Below, one piece after another: positions 26,718 through 36,914 of a stretch of DNA of 64,000 nucleotides. A program made the translations under genes and the position numbers. Under the pieces are notes generated by a model. That model saw only the letters and a list, made by a program, of their open reading frames with translations. It was not told the DNA's origin and did not search any database. The DNA comes from Limnochorda sp. L945t (lineage in GTDB: Bacteria > Bacillota > Limnochordia > Limnochordales > Geochordaceae), in NCBI RefSeq assembly GCF_035593305.1, contig NZ_CP141615.1:2759722-2823721 (forward strand), in the 5' to 3' direction. How positions within the stretch are numbered: the stretch's first letter is position 1; every line of letters begins with the position of its first letter.

Positions 26718-27449
26718 TCAGGAAGGCGCCGGCTGCCCTCCCAGCGCCAGCAATGCGAGCAGCCCCAGCGCGTTGGCCGCCACGTGCGCGCCGATGGCCG
26801 CCCCGATGTGGCCTCTGCGGCTGTACCAGAGCGCCAGCACCAACCCCGTCGCCCACAGCCCCGGCAGGTGCGCCACGAAGCCGTGTACGAGGGCGAAGGA
26901 GAAGGCGGAGAGGGCCGCGGCCGGCCAGGCCGGCAGCGAGACCACCCGCACGAGGTACCGGTGCACGTACCCCCGAAAGAACAGCTCCTCCGCAACCGGC
27001 GCCACCACGAGCACGATGGCGGCACCCAGCCCCCACCACGGCGCCGGCAGCTGCAAGAGCAGCGCCCGCTGGCGGCGCGCTTCGAGCAGCAGTGCTCCGG
27101 CCACCGGCTCCCCGTGGCCCACCAGCGTGGCCGCCACCACGACCAGGCGGTTGACCAGGAGCTCCACCAGGGCCACCACCGCTCCGAAGGGAAGGCCCCT
27201 GGCGAACTCGCTCCATGCAGCTGCCGCCGGCTCCGGGCCCAGCCTGCGCCAGGCGACGTATCCCAACACGCCGAACCCGCCCTGCAGCACGAGGGTGGCC
27301 GCGACCTGGGATTGCCGCGGGGCCAGGCCGGTGGCGGCCACCAGCGGCTCTGCCAGGCCCGCCGCGAGCACGAGGAGAAGCGGCGAGCCGGCGACCACTC
27401 CCGACGCAGCCAGCACGCGCCCCCAAGGGCTGTCCCGGCCTCCGGTCAT
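26718..27449 (-). CDS. CPBP-family intramembrane metalloprotease
   Basis: A 243-residue membrane protein with about six to seven hydrophobic segments. The CPBP (CAAX protease and bacteriocin-processing) motifs are visible: EELFFRGYVHRYLVR (EExxxR, about 157-171), FSFALVHG with the first His, and HVAANALG with a later conserved His/Asn. The family cleaves membrane peptides or prenyl-protein-like targets; the substrate here is unknown. Its ATG lies one base from the guaB stop, so it is co-transcribed with guaB, perhaps only for convenience. Confidence 0.88.
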   Translation of the reverse strand: MTGGRDSPWGRVLAASGVVAGSPLLLVLAAGLAEPLVAATGLAPRQSQVAATLVLQGGFGVLGYVAWRRLGPEPAAAAWSEFARGLPFGAVVALVELLVNRLVVVAATLVGHGEPVAGALLLEARRQRALLLQLPAPWWGLGAAIVLVVAPVAEELFFRGYVHRYLVRVVSLPAWPAAALSAFSFALVHGFVAHLPGLWATGLVLALWYSRRGHIGAAIGAHVAANALGLLALLALGGQPAPS

Positions 27450-27450
27450 C

Positions 27451-30412
<2,962 letters not shown>

Positions 30413-30526
30413 TGCGATCCCCTGCCTGCAAGACGGTCCCGGCTGTCCCCTTCGGTTCGTCGCACCGGCGGTCTGCACCTCTGAGGGGAGCAACGGGCAT
30501 CCGTCCCTTCCCGCCCAGGGGGCAGG

Positions 30527-30556
30527 AGTGTACCATAAAGGAACGGAACTTGTGAA
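30527..30556 (-). promoter_or_regulatory. Possible promoter of the DUF1015-guaB transcript
   Basis: TTCACA (30551-30556) and TACACT (30527-30532) with an 18-nt spacer on the minus strand; the -10 carries an upstream TG (extended type). It lies 115 nt before the DUF1015 start, in the 199-nt divergent gap to the acyl-CoA synthetase gene. Confidence 0.4.
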
Positions 30557-30611
30557 CGAAAGGACAAAGTTGGCCGGCTCCCCGTCCGGCCCCTGGAATG
30601 GTGGAACCTCC

Positions 30612-32807
30612 ATGACGGATGCAGACGCTGCTCGTACATCTGCCCCATCCCACACGTTGGAGGCCGGCGCGACCAACTATGCCGGTGCGACCGCCCCAGG
30701 CGCGGTGGATCTCACGCGTCTTTACCGGCCTCGTGCGGTGGCGGTCGTCGGCGCCTCCGCCAACCCGGCCAAGCTGGGCCACCAGATTCTGCGCAATATT
30801 ATCGACTCCGGGTACACCGGTCAACTCTACGCCGTCAACCCGAAGGAGACCGAGATCCTGGGGCGGCCCTGCTACCCCACCATTGAAGCAGCCCCGCCCG
30901 TCGACCTGGCGCTCATCGTGGTGCCCGCTCAGGCCGCCGTGGCGGTGGCCGAGGAGTGCGGGCGCCACGGCGTGGCCCATCTGGTGGTCATCACCGCGGG
31001 CTTCAAGGAGACGGGGCCCGAGGGGGCGCGCCGCGAAGCCCAGCTGGTCGAGATCTGCCGCCGCTACGGCATGGGCCTGGTCGGGCCCAACTGCCTGGGG
31101 GTCATTGACACCCACACGCCGCTCAACGCGACGTTCGCCTCCGCCCGGCCGCTGCCGGGCAGCATCGCCTTCATCAGCCAGAGCGGCGCCCTGGGTTCGG
31201 CCATTCTGGACTGGAGCCAGCAGCAAGCCATCGGCTTTTCGAAGTTCATCAGCCTGGGCAACAAGGCCGGGCTCACCGAGGTCGACCTGATCCTGGATGC
31301 GGCGGCCGACCCCGAGACCCGGGTCGTGGCCGCCTACCTGGAGGACGTCAAGGACGGCGCCCGCTTCCTTCAGGCCGTCGGGGAGGCATCCCGGCGCTGC
31401 CCCGTGTTGATCCTCAAGTCGGGCACGAGCGAGGCCGGCGGCCGGGCAGCATCGTCCCATACGGGCGCCCTGGCGGGCAACGACCGGGCGTATGAGGCGG
31501 CCTTCGCCCAGACGGGCGTGCTGCGGGTGCAGACCCTGACCGAGCTGTTCGCCCTCGCCACCGCGTTTGCCAACCAGCCGCTCCCCAAGGGCAATCGGGT
31601 CGCCATCGTCACCAACGCGGGCGGCCCCGGGATCATCGCCACGGACGCGGTGGAGCGGGCGGGGCTCGCCATCGCCCGCTTCACGCCGGAGACGATCAAG
31701 GGTCTGCGAGAGAAGCTACCGGCGGAGTGCGCCGTCTTCGACCCGGTCGACGTCGTGGGAGATGCTCCCCCGGAGCGCTATCGCATCGCGCTCGACCTGG
31801 TCCTGCAGGATCCCGGCGTGGACGCGGTGGTCGTGCTGCTCACGCCGCAGGTGCCGACCCGCCCGCCCGAGGTCGCCCGGCACATCGTGGAGAGCCGCAA
31901 GCTCGCTCCGGACAAGCCGGTGCTGGTCAGCATGATCGGAGGCCAGCTGGTGCAGGAGGCGACCGAGTACCTGGCGGCCCACCAGGTCCCCTCCTTCACC
32001 TTCCCGGAGGAGGCCGTGACGGCCCTGGCCGGCATGTACCGCTACGCTCGTCGCCGGCAGCGGGACGGGCGGGTACAGGCCACGGACGTGGATCGGCTCC
32101 GCCCCGACGAGGTCCGGTCGGTCTTCCGGGCCGTGCGCTCCGAGCACCGGCGGGTGCTGCTCGGGCCAGAGGCGGCCCGGGTCGTGGCCGCGTACGGGGT
32201 GCAGGTAGCCCCGTCGGAGCTGGCCCGCACGCCGGACGAGGCGGCCTCCATCGCCGAGCGCCTCGGCTTCCCGGTGGCCCTCAAGATTGCCTCCCCCGAG
32301 ATCGTCCACAAGAGCGACGTGGGCGGCGTCCGGCTCAAGATCGGTTCGGCCGACGAGGTCCGCGAGGCATTCGTGGCCATCCAGCAAAACGTGGCCGCGC
32401 TCATGCCGGACCACCACTTCTACGGCATCGAGGTCTCGCGCATGATGCCCTCGGGCCAGGAGCTGATCGTGGGCATGGTGCGGGACCACCAGTTCGGCCC
32501 GCTGCTCGCCTTCGGCATGGGCGGCATCTACGTCAACTTGCTGAAGGACGTCTCCTTCCGGCTGGCAGGGGCGCTGTCCCGGGCCGACGTCGAAGAGATG
32601 ATCCAGGAGACCAAGGTGTACCAGCTGCTGCGAGGCTACCGTGGCTCCCGGCCTGCCGACGTCCCCGCGCTCCAGGAGGCCCTGGCCCGGGTGGCGCGGC
32701 TTTGCCTGGACTTTCCGGAGATCGCCGAGCTCGACATCAACCCCCTGTTCGCCTACGAGGCAGGCAAGGGGGTCGTGGCCGTCGACGTGAAGATTACGCT
32801 CGGATGA
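30612..32807 (+). CDS. Acetyl/acyl-CoA synthetase (NDP-forming), alpha-beta fusion
   Basis: Interconverts acyl-CoA, ADP and phosphate with acid, CoA and ATP, conserving energy during fermentation or amino-acid breakdown. The 731 residues have a CoA-binding domain (LYRPRAVAVVGASANPAKLG, about 35-55), two succinyl-CoA-synthetase-like domains with the phospho-His in SSHTGALAG (about 280) and a C-terminal ATP-grasp part (PVALKIASPEIVHKSDVGGV, about 560; AELDINPLF near the end). The ATG at 30612 follows GGTGGAA. It sits 17 nt before a DRTGG protein gene, so the pair is probably one functional unit. Confidence 0.93.
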   Translation: MTDADAARTSAPSHTLEAGATNYAGATAPGAVDLTRLYRPRAVAVVGASANPAKLGHQILRNIIDSGYTGQLYAVNPKETEILGRPCYPTIEAAPPVDLALIVVPAQAAVAVAEECGRHGVAHLVVITAGFKETGPEGARREAQLVEICRRYGMGLVGPNCLGVIDTHTPLNATFASARPLPGSIAFISQSGALGSAILDWSQQQAIGFSKFISLGNKAGLTEVDLILDAAADPETRVVAAYLEDVKDGARFLQAVGEASRRCPVLILKSGTSEAGGRAASSHTGALAGNDRAYEAAFAQTGVLRVQTLTELFALATAFANQPLPKGNRVAIVTNAGGPGIIATDAVERAGLAIARFTPETIKGLREKLPAECAVFDPVDVVGDAPPERYRIALDLVLQDPGVDAVVVLLTPQVPTRPPEVARHIVESRKLAPDKPVLVSMIGGQLVQEATEYLAAHQVPSFTFPEEAVTALAGMYRYARRRQRDGRVQATDVDRLRPDEVRSVFRAVRSEHRRVLLGPEAARVVAAYGVQVAPSELARTPDEAASIAERLGFPVALKIASPEIVHKSDVGGVRLKIGSADEVREAFVAIQQNVAALMPDHHFYGIEVSRMMPSGQELIVGMVRDHQFGPLLAFGMGGIYVNLLKDVSFRLAGALSRADVEEMIQETKVYQLLRGYRGSRPADVPALQEALARVARLCLDFPEIAELDINPLFAYEAGKGVVAVDVKITLG

Positions 32808-32824
32808 CGTGAAGGGGGCTTGCC

Positions 32825-33913
32825 ATGGGTACGGGACCGCTCAGGCTCCGGGTGTTGCTGACGGGTTCGGCCGGCAGCGGCAAGACAGCGCTTTGCGTGG
32901 GGCTCGTCCAGGCTCTGCGCAAGCGGGGGCTGCAGGCCGGCTACGTCAAACCCGTCGCCAACGTCGCCACCTTCAGTGACAGCCGGGATCCGGACGTCTC
33001 GTTGATGCAGGCGGTGCTGGGCGCCGAGCTGGTCGGGGACGTGCGCATCACGCTGGGCCCCAACTACCTTACCCGCTATCGTCCCGACCGATCCCACCTG
33101 TCGCAGGTCGTGGCGGAAGTCGAGAGGCTCTCCGGGCAGGTCGACGTGCTGTTCGTCGAGAGCCCGACCTCACCGCAGGCGGGGGCGGCTCTCGGCATCG
33201 ACTCGTTCGAGCTGGCTCGCGCCCTTTCGGCCAGTGCCCTCATGGTGGACCACGTGCGGGACGACCTGGAGTTCGACGTGATGGTCGTGCGCAACCAGCA
33301 CATGCGCTGCCGGGGCGTGTCCATCGGCGGCAACGTCTTCAACAACGTGCCGCTGGCGGCGTGGGAGAAGAGCCTCAGCGTCTACAAGCCGCTGCTCGAG
33401 GGCATGGGCTTCCCGGTGATCGGCGTGGTGCCGCAGCGCATGGAGATTACCGCGCCGACCGCCGGCGAGATCAAGGAGTACCTCGACGCCGAGCTCTTGG
33501 CGGGCCAGAAGGGGCTCTCCCGCCCCATCGAGGACATCGTGGTCGGGGCCATGAGCTTCGAGAGCGCCCTGCGCTACCTGCGGCGGGCGACCAACAAGGC
33601 CGTGGTGACCGGCGGGGACCGGTCGGACCTGGCGCTGGCGGCCCTCGAGACCAGCACGTCGGTCATCATCCTGACGGGCGGGCTCTTCCCCAACGTCGAG
33701 GTGCTGGAGCAGGCCGAGCAGAAGGGCGTGCCGGTGCTGCTGGTACCCGGCGACACCTACTCCACGGTGGACCGCCTGGGGCGCATCAGCCGCAGGCTGG
33801 CGCCCGAAGACGAGGAAAGCATCCGGGTCGCCCGGGACCTGGTGGCCTCCCACGTGGACGTCGACGCGTTCCTCACGAGGTTGCAGGGCCAGGCGCCGGC
33901 TCCGCAGGGGTGA
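32825..33913 (+). CDS. P-loop and DRTGG-domain protein (phosphotransacetylase N-terminal-like)
   Basis: A 362-residue protein with a BioD-like P-loop at the start (LLTGSAGSGKTALCVGL) and a DRTGG domain in the second half (about 215-320: VVGAMSFESALRYLRR, VVTGGDRSDLALAALE). These are the regulatory domains found before the catalytic part in long phosphotransacetylases; the catalytic domain itself is missing. Similar stand-alone proteins accompany NDP-forming acyl-CoA synthetases. It may sense nucleotides and control acetate or CoA metabolism; that is inference. GAAGGGGG precedes the ATG. Its 3' end overlaps the convergent DUF72 gene by 41 nt. Confidence 0.85.
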   Translation: MGTGPLRLRVLLTGSAGSGKTALCVGLVQALRKRGLQAGYVKPVANVATFSDSRDPDVSLMQAVLGAELVGDVRITLGPNYLTRYRPDRSHLSQVVAEVERLSGQVDVLFVESPTSPQAGAALGIDSFELARALSASALMVDHVRDDLEFDVMVVRNQHMRCRGVSIGGNVFNNVPLAAWEKSLSVYKPLLEGMGFPVIGVVPQRMEITAPTAGEIKEYLDAELLAGQKGLSRPIEDIVVGAMSFESALRYLRRATNKAVVTGGDRSDLALAALETSTSVIILTGGLFPNVEVLEQAEQKGVPVLLVPGDTYSTVDRLGRISRRLAPEDEESIRVARDLVASHVDVDAFLTRLQGQAPAPQG

Positions 33914-34679
33914 GGCCGAGCAGTTGCTGGATCATGCGCGCGTTGATGACGGCCTTGGCCTGGTAGTGGTTGTTCATGGCGACGTATAGCCGGGTCGTGG
34001 CCTCCTCCATGGAGCGCAGGCGGGGGATCCACTCCGCCAGCTCCTCCATGGAGTAAAGGTAATCATAGCGCTCGTACGGGTGTTCGTGGTGCCACCACTT
34101 CTCCCGGTTGCGCCCGTGGAAGCGCACGTAGCCGATGGAACTGGTGGCCCTGGCGACCGGCGGGATGAGCGAGGAGAAGCGGGGCTCGTCCACCGCGACG
34201 AACCCCGCTCCGATCTGCCGCAAGCGCTCGAAGGTCGCTTCCCCTTCGACCCACCCCCGGAACCGGAACTCCACCGACACCGCCACCCCCTCCAGCGCCT
34301 CGCGGACGGCCCGCAAGTAATCCCAGGCCTGGGCCGAGGGCCGGAAGCTGTGGGGGAACTGCAGCAGCACGCAGGCCAGCTTGCCCGCCTGCTCGAGCGG
34401 GACGAGCGCCTCGCGGAACTGCCGGGCCTGGGCAAGATCCCCCCGCTCGTGCGTGATACCCGAGAAAGCCTTGACGGCGAACTCGAAGCCTTCCGGGGTC
34501 TTCTTGGCGAGCCTGTCCAGCATGAACGGGGTGGGCTGCCGGTAGTACGTGGCATTGATCTCCGTGAAGCGGAAGAACCGGGCGTAGTAAGGGAGATAGT
34601 CGGCAGGCTTGAGGTCCCGGGGGTAGAAGGGGCCCTTCCAATCGTCATACGCGTAACCTGCGGTACCGACGAGGATCAT
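33873..34679 (-). CDS. DUF72 family protein (TIM-barrel)
   Basis: The 268 residues start MILVGTAGYAYDDWKGPFYP, the standard DUF72 opening, followed by EINATYYRQPT, FEFAVKAFSGITHER, LLQFPHSF, VEFRFRGW and YVRFHGRN, all family marks of a TIM-barrel protein (YecE/YunF type). The enzymatic role of the family is not established. The ATG at 34679 is chosen by homology; the frame upstream is non-homologous. It is convergent with the DRTGG gene and divergent from resA (126-nt gap). Confidence 0.92.
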   Translation of the reverse strand: MILVGTAGYAYDDWKGPFYPRDLKPADYLPYYARFFRFTEINATYYRQPTPFMLDRLAKKTPEGFEFAVKAFSGITHERGDLAQARQFREALVPLEQAGKLACVLLQFPHSFRPSAQAWDYLRAVREALEGVAVSVEFRFRGWVEGEATFERLRQIGAGFVAVDEPRFSSLIPPVARATSSIGYVRFHGRNREKWWHHEHPYERYDYLYSMEELAEWIPRLRSMEEATTRLYVAMNNHYQAKAVINARMIQQLLGLTPAEPAPGPATS

Positions 34680-34805
34680 GGCGCTTTCTCGCACACCCTT
34701 TCCCTCCCGGAACGCCGTCGCCACCGGATACCCCCTGGGGTTTACCCCACCGGACGGGGCCTGTAGAATAGCTTCGGATCTGGCTTGGTTTGGGGGCTGC
34801 ACCCG

Positions 34806-35459
34806 GTGGCACCTGTACGGAGCACGCAGGCTCGCGCAAGCTGGTGGCGATGGGGGTTGCCTTTCCTGCTCCTCGTCGTGGCGACGGGCGCCTCGCTGCT
34901 CCTGGCCCAGCTCCGCACCCGGCCACTGTCACCGGCCGGCGCTTCCCTTTCGACTCCAGGCGCCATTGTATCAAACGGGACGCAGCCCGCGGCCGCGGGC
35001 ACCCCCGATCAGGCGCTGGCCGCCGGAACAGACGTGCCGGTCGTGGGATCGCCGGCTCCCGACTTCGTGCTCGAGGACATCCAGGGGCGCAAGGTGAGGC
35101 TGCAGGATCTGCAGGGCAAGCCCGTGCTCATCAACTTCTGGGCCACGTGGTGTCCCCCTTGCCGCGAGGAGATGCCCCACATCGAAGAGTTTCACCGGAA
35201 GTACGGCGACCGGGTCACGGTGCTGGGGGTGGACGTGGGAGAGTCCCCCCAGAAGGTGAAGGACTTCCTGGGCCGTGGGAAGTACTCGTGGCGCTTCGCG
35301 CTGGACGAATCGGGCGAAGTGATGCAGAAGTACCTGGTCTTCGCCATCCCCACTTCCTTCTTCCTCGACAAGGACGGCGTGATCCGGGCCAAGTTCATAG
35401 GGCCGATGCAGCCGGCCCACCTCCGCGACTTCGCCCGCCAGGCGGGGGCCGAGCTGTGA
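34806..35459 (+). CDS. resA: TlpA/ResA-type membrane-anchored thiol-disulfide oxidoreductase
   Basis: An extracytoplasmic thioredoxin that reduces apocytochrome c or other disulfides. The 217 residues have one N-terminal membrane anchor (WGLPFLLLVVATGASLLLA, about 16-34), a Ser/Ala-rich linker and a thioredoxin fold with WATWCPPCREEMP (CPPC active site near 119-122) and the cis-Pro loop AIPTSFFLDKDG. The GTG at 34806 has GGGGG nine bases upstream; a TTG at 34785 is the other choice. A GTGA overlap couples it to ccdA, its expected electron donor. Confidence 0.92.
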   Translation: MAPVRSTQARASWWRWGLPFLLLVVATGASLLLAQLRTRPLSPAGASLSTPGAIVSNGTQPAAAGTPDQALAAGTDVPVVGSPAPDFVLEDIQGRKVRLQDLQGKPVLINFWATWCPPCREEMPHIEEFHRKYGDRVTVLGVDVGESPQKVKDFLGRGKYSWRFALDESGEVMQKYLVFAIPTSFFLDKDGVIRAKFIGPMQPAHLRDFARQAGAEL

Positions 35460-36256
35460 CGAGCGGCGACACGGGACTCACCGGGACGACCCTCGGGCTC
35501 GCGTTCACGGCGGGCCTCGTCTCGCTCCTCTCCCCGTGCGTCCTGGCCCTGGTGCCGGCTTATCTGGGGTATCTGGGGAGCTCGGCCGTCGGGCGGGCAG
35601 GACGGTGGCACCTCCTGGTCCGCAGCCTGCTCTTCGTGCTGGGCTTCTCCTTGCTCTTCGTCGCGCTGGGGGCGTCGGCCACGGCGCTCGGCCAGACGCT
35701 ACGGACGCACCAGGTGCTGGTGCGGCAGGTGGCGGGCGTGCTGGTAGTGTTGCTGGGGCTGCACCAGATAGGGCTTCTCCGCTTTGGCTTCCTCGACGTG
35801 GAGAGGCGGCTCGTCCGGCAGATGCCGGGCACCGCCTCGAAGGGCTCCGACCCCGCTGCCGGCGGGCGGCGGCGTTTCTTCGAAGAGGCGATGGCCCACT
35901 TGACCGGCGGCCCGTGGGGAGCGCTCTTCGTCGGCATGGCCTTCGCGGCCGGTTGGTCGCCGTGCGTGGGCCCGGTGCTGGCCTCGATCCTGCTGCTCGC
36001 CGGCACCACGCAGACCGTCTGGGCCGGGATGGGGTTGCTCGCCGTCTACGCCGCCGGGATGGCGCTGCCCTTCCTGGCCATGGCGGCCGCGATGCAGGGC
36101 GGCTCGCGCAAGGCCGTGCGCTTCCTGGGGCGCCACGGCGCCTGGATCGAGCGGGCCAGCGGGGCGCTCCTCGTCGTCATCGGCGTGATGCTCTACACCA
36201 ACTTCTTCTTCCGGCTGCCCGGCTACCTCAACTACTACCAGTGGCTGGGGCTGTAG
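35456..36256 (+). CDS. ccdA: CcdA-type cytochrome c biogenesis protein (DsbD membrane domain)
   Basis: Carries reducing equivalents from cytoplasmic thioredoxin across the membrane to ResA. The 266 residues have six membrane segments and the two family cysteine motifs LLSPCVLALVPAYLGYLG (about 22-39) and AGWSPCVGPVLASILLLAG (about 165-183). A cytoplasmic loop of about 40 residues lies between segments three and four. It starts GTG in a 4-nt overlap with resA. The last 29 bases overlap the convergent DUF502 gene. No cytochrome c genes are in the window. Confidence 0.94.
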   Translation: MTSGDTGLTGTTLGLAFTAGLVSLLSPCVLALVPAYLGYLGSSAVGRAGRWHLLVRSLLFVLGFSLLFVALGASATALGQTLRTHQVLVRQVAGVLVVLLGLHQIGLLRFGFLDVERRLVRQMPGTASKGSDPAAGGRRRFFEEAMAHLTGGPWGALFVGMAFAAGWSPCVGPVLASILLLAGTTQTVWAGMGLLAVYAAGMALPFLAMAAAMQGGSRKAVRFLGRHGAWIERASGALLVVIGVMLYTNFFFRLPGYLNYYQWLGL

Positions 36257-36884
36257 CCGGCGGGCGTGCATGGGAGTTGGCGGTCCCGGGGCTGCTGGCC
36301 CCGTGGTTGACGAGCACTCCGCCCGATACGATGATGCGGAAGGCCTCGTCGATGCTCATGTCGACCGGGCGGCACTGGCTGGGGGGCACCAGAGCGACCC
36401 AGCCCGTAGTGGGGTTGGGCGAGGTGGGCACGAAGACCGACCACAGGTCTTCCCCCGTCGCGTCACGGGTCGAGGCGGGTGCGGCAGGGGCGGTCAGGAA
36501 GCCGATAGTATAGATGCCCCGCCGGGGGTACTCCACCAGTACCACCCGCTGAAACCCCTCCTTTTGCCCGCCTGCGAACACGTCGACCACTTGCTTGGCC
36601 GTCGTGTAGATGCTCCGGACGAGTGGAATGCGGCCCAGCAACCGCTCGCCCAGCGAGATGAGCTGCCGCCCGATCACGTTGGTGGCGATGGCCCCGATGG
36701 CCACCGTGACGACGACGGTCAAGACGGCCCCGGCCCCCGGCACCGTGTAGCCGAGGAACAGCACGAAGAGGCTCCGCCACCACCCGTCGAGCAGGTTGAA
36801 ACCGAACCACAGGATGTAACCCGTCACGATGACGGGCAGCAGCACCACGAGCCCGGTGATGAACGAACGCCGAAACCAGCGCAT
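36228..36884 (-). CDS. DUF502 family membrane protein
   Basis: The 218 residues begin MRWFRRSFITGLVVLLPVIVTGYI, the typical DUF502 opening, with two membrane segments (about 8-32 and 48-72). RIPLVRSIYTTAKQVVDVF and FVPTSPNPTTGWVALVPP are the conserved blocks. The function of the family is unknown. It lies 30 nt downstream of the peptidase-propeller-barrel gene, and AGGAGG lies 13 nt before the ATG. The C-terminal 25 residues are low-complexity Ala/Pro/Ser. Confidence 0.92.
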   Translation of the reverse strand: MRWFRRSFITGLVVLLPVIVTGYILWFGFNLLDGWWRSLFVLFLGYTVPGAGAVLTVVVTVAIGAIATNVIGRQLISLGERLLGRIPLVRSIYTTAKQVVDVFAGGQKEGFQRVVLVEYPRRGIYTIGFLTAPAAPASTRDATGEDLWSVFVPTSPNPTTGWVALVPPSQCRPVDMSIDEAFRIIVSGGVLVNHGASSPGTANSHARPPATAPATGSS

Positions 36885-36914
36885 GCCCCCGGATGACCTC
36901 CTGGTATCCTCATC

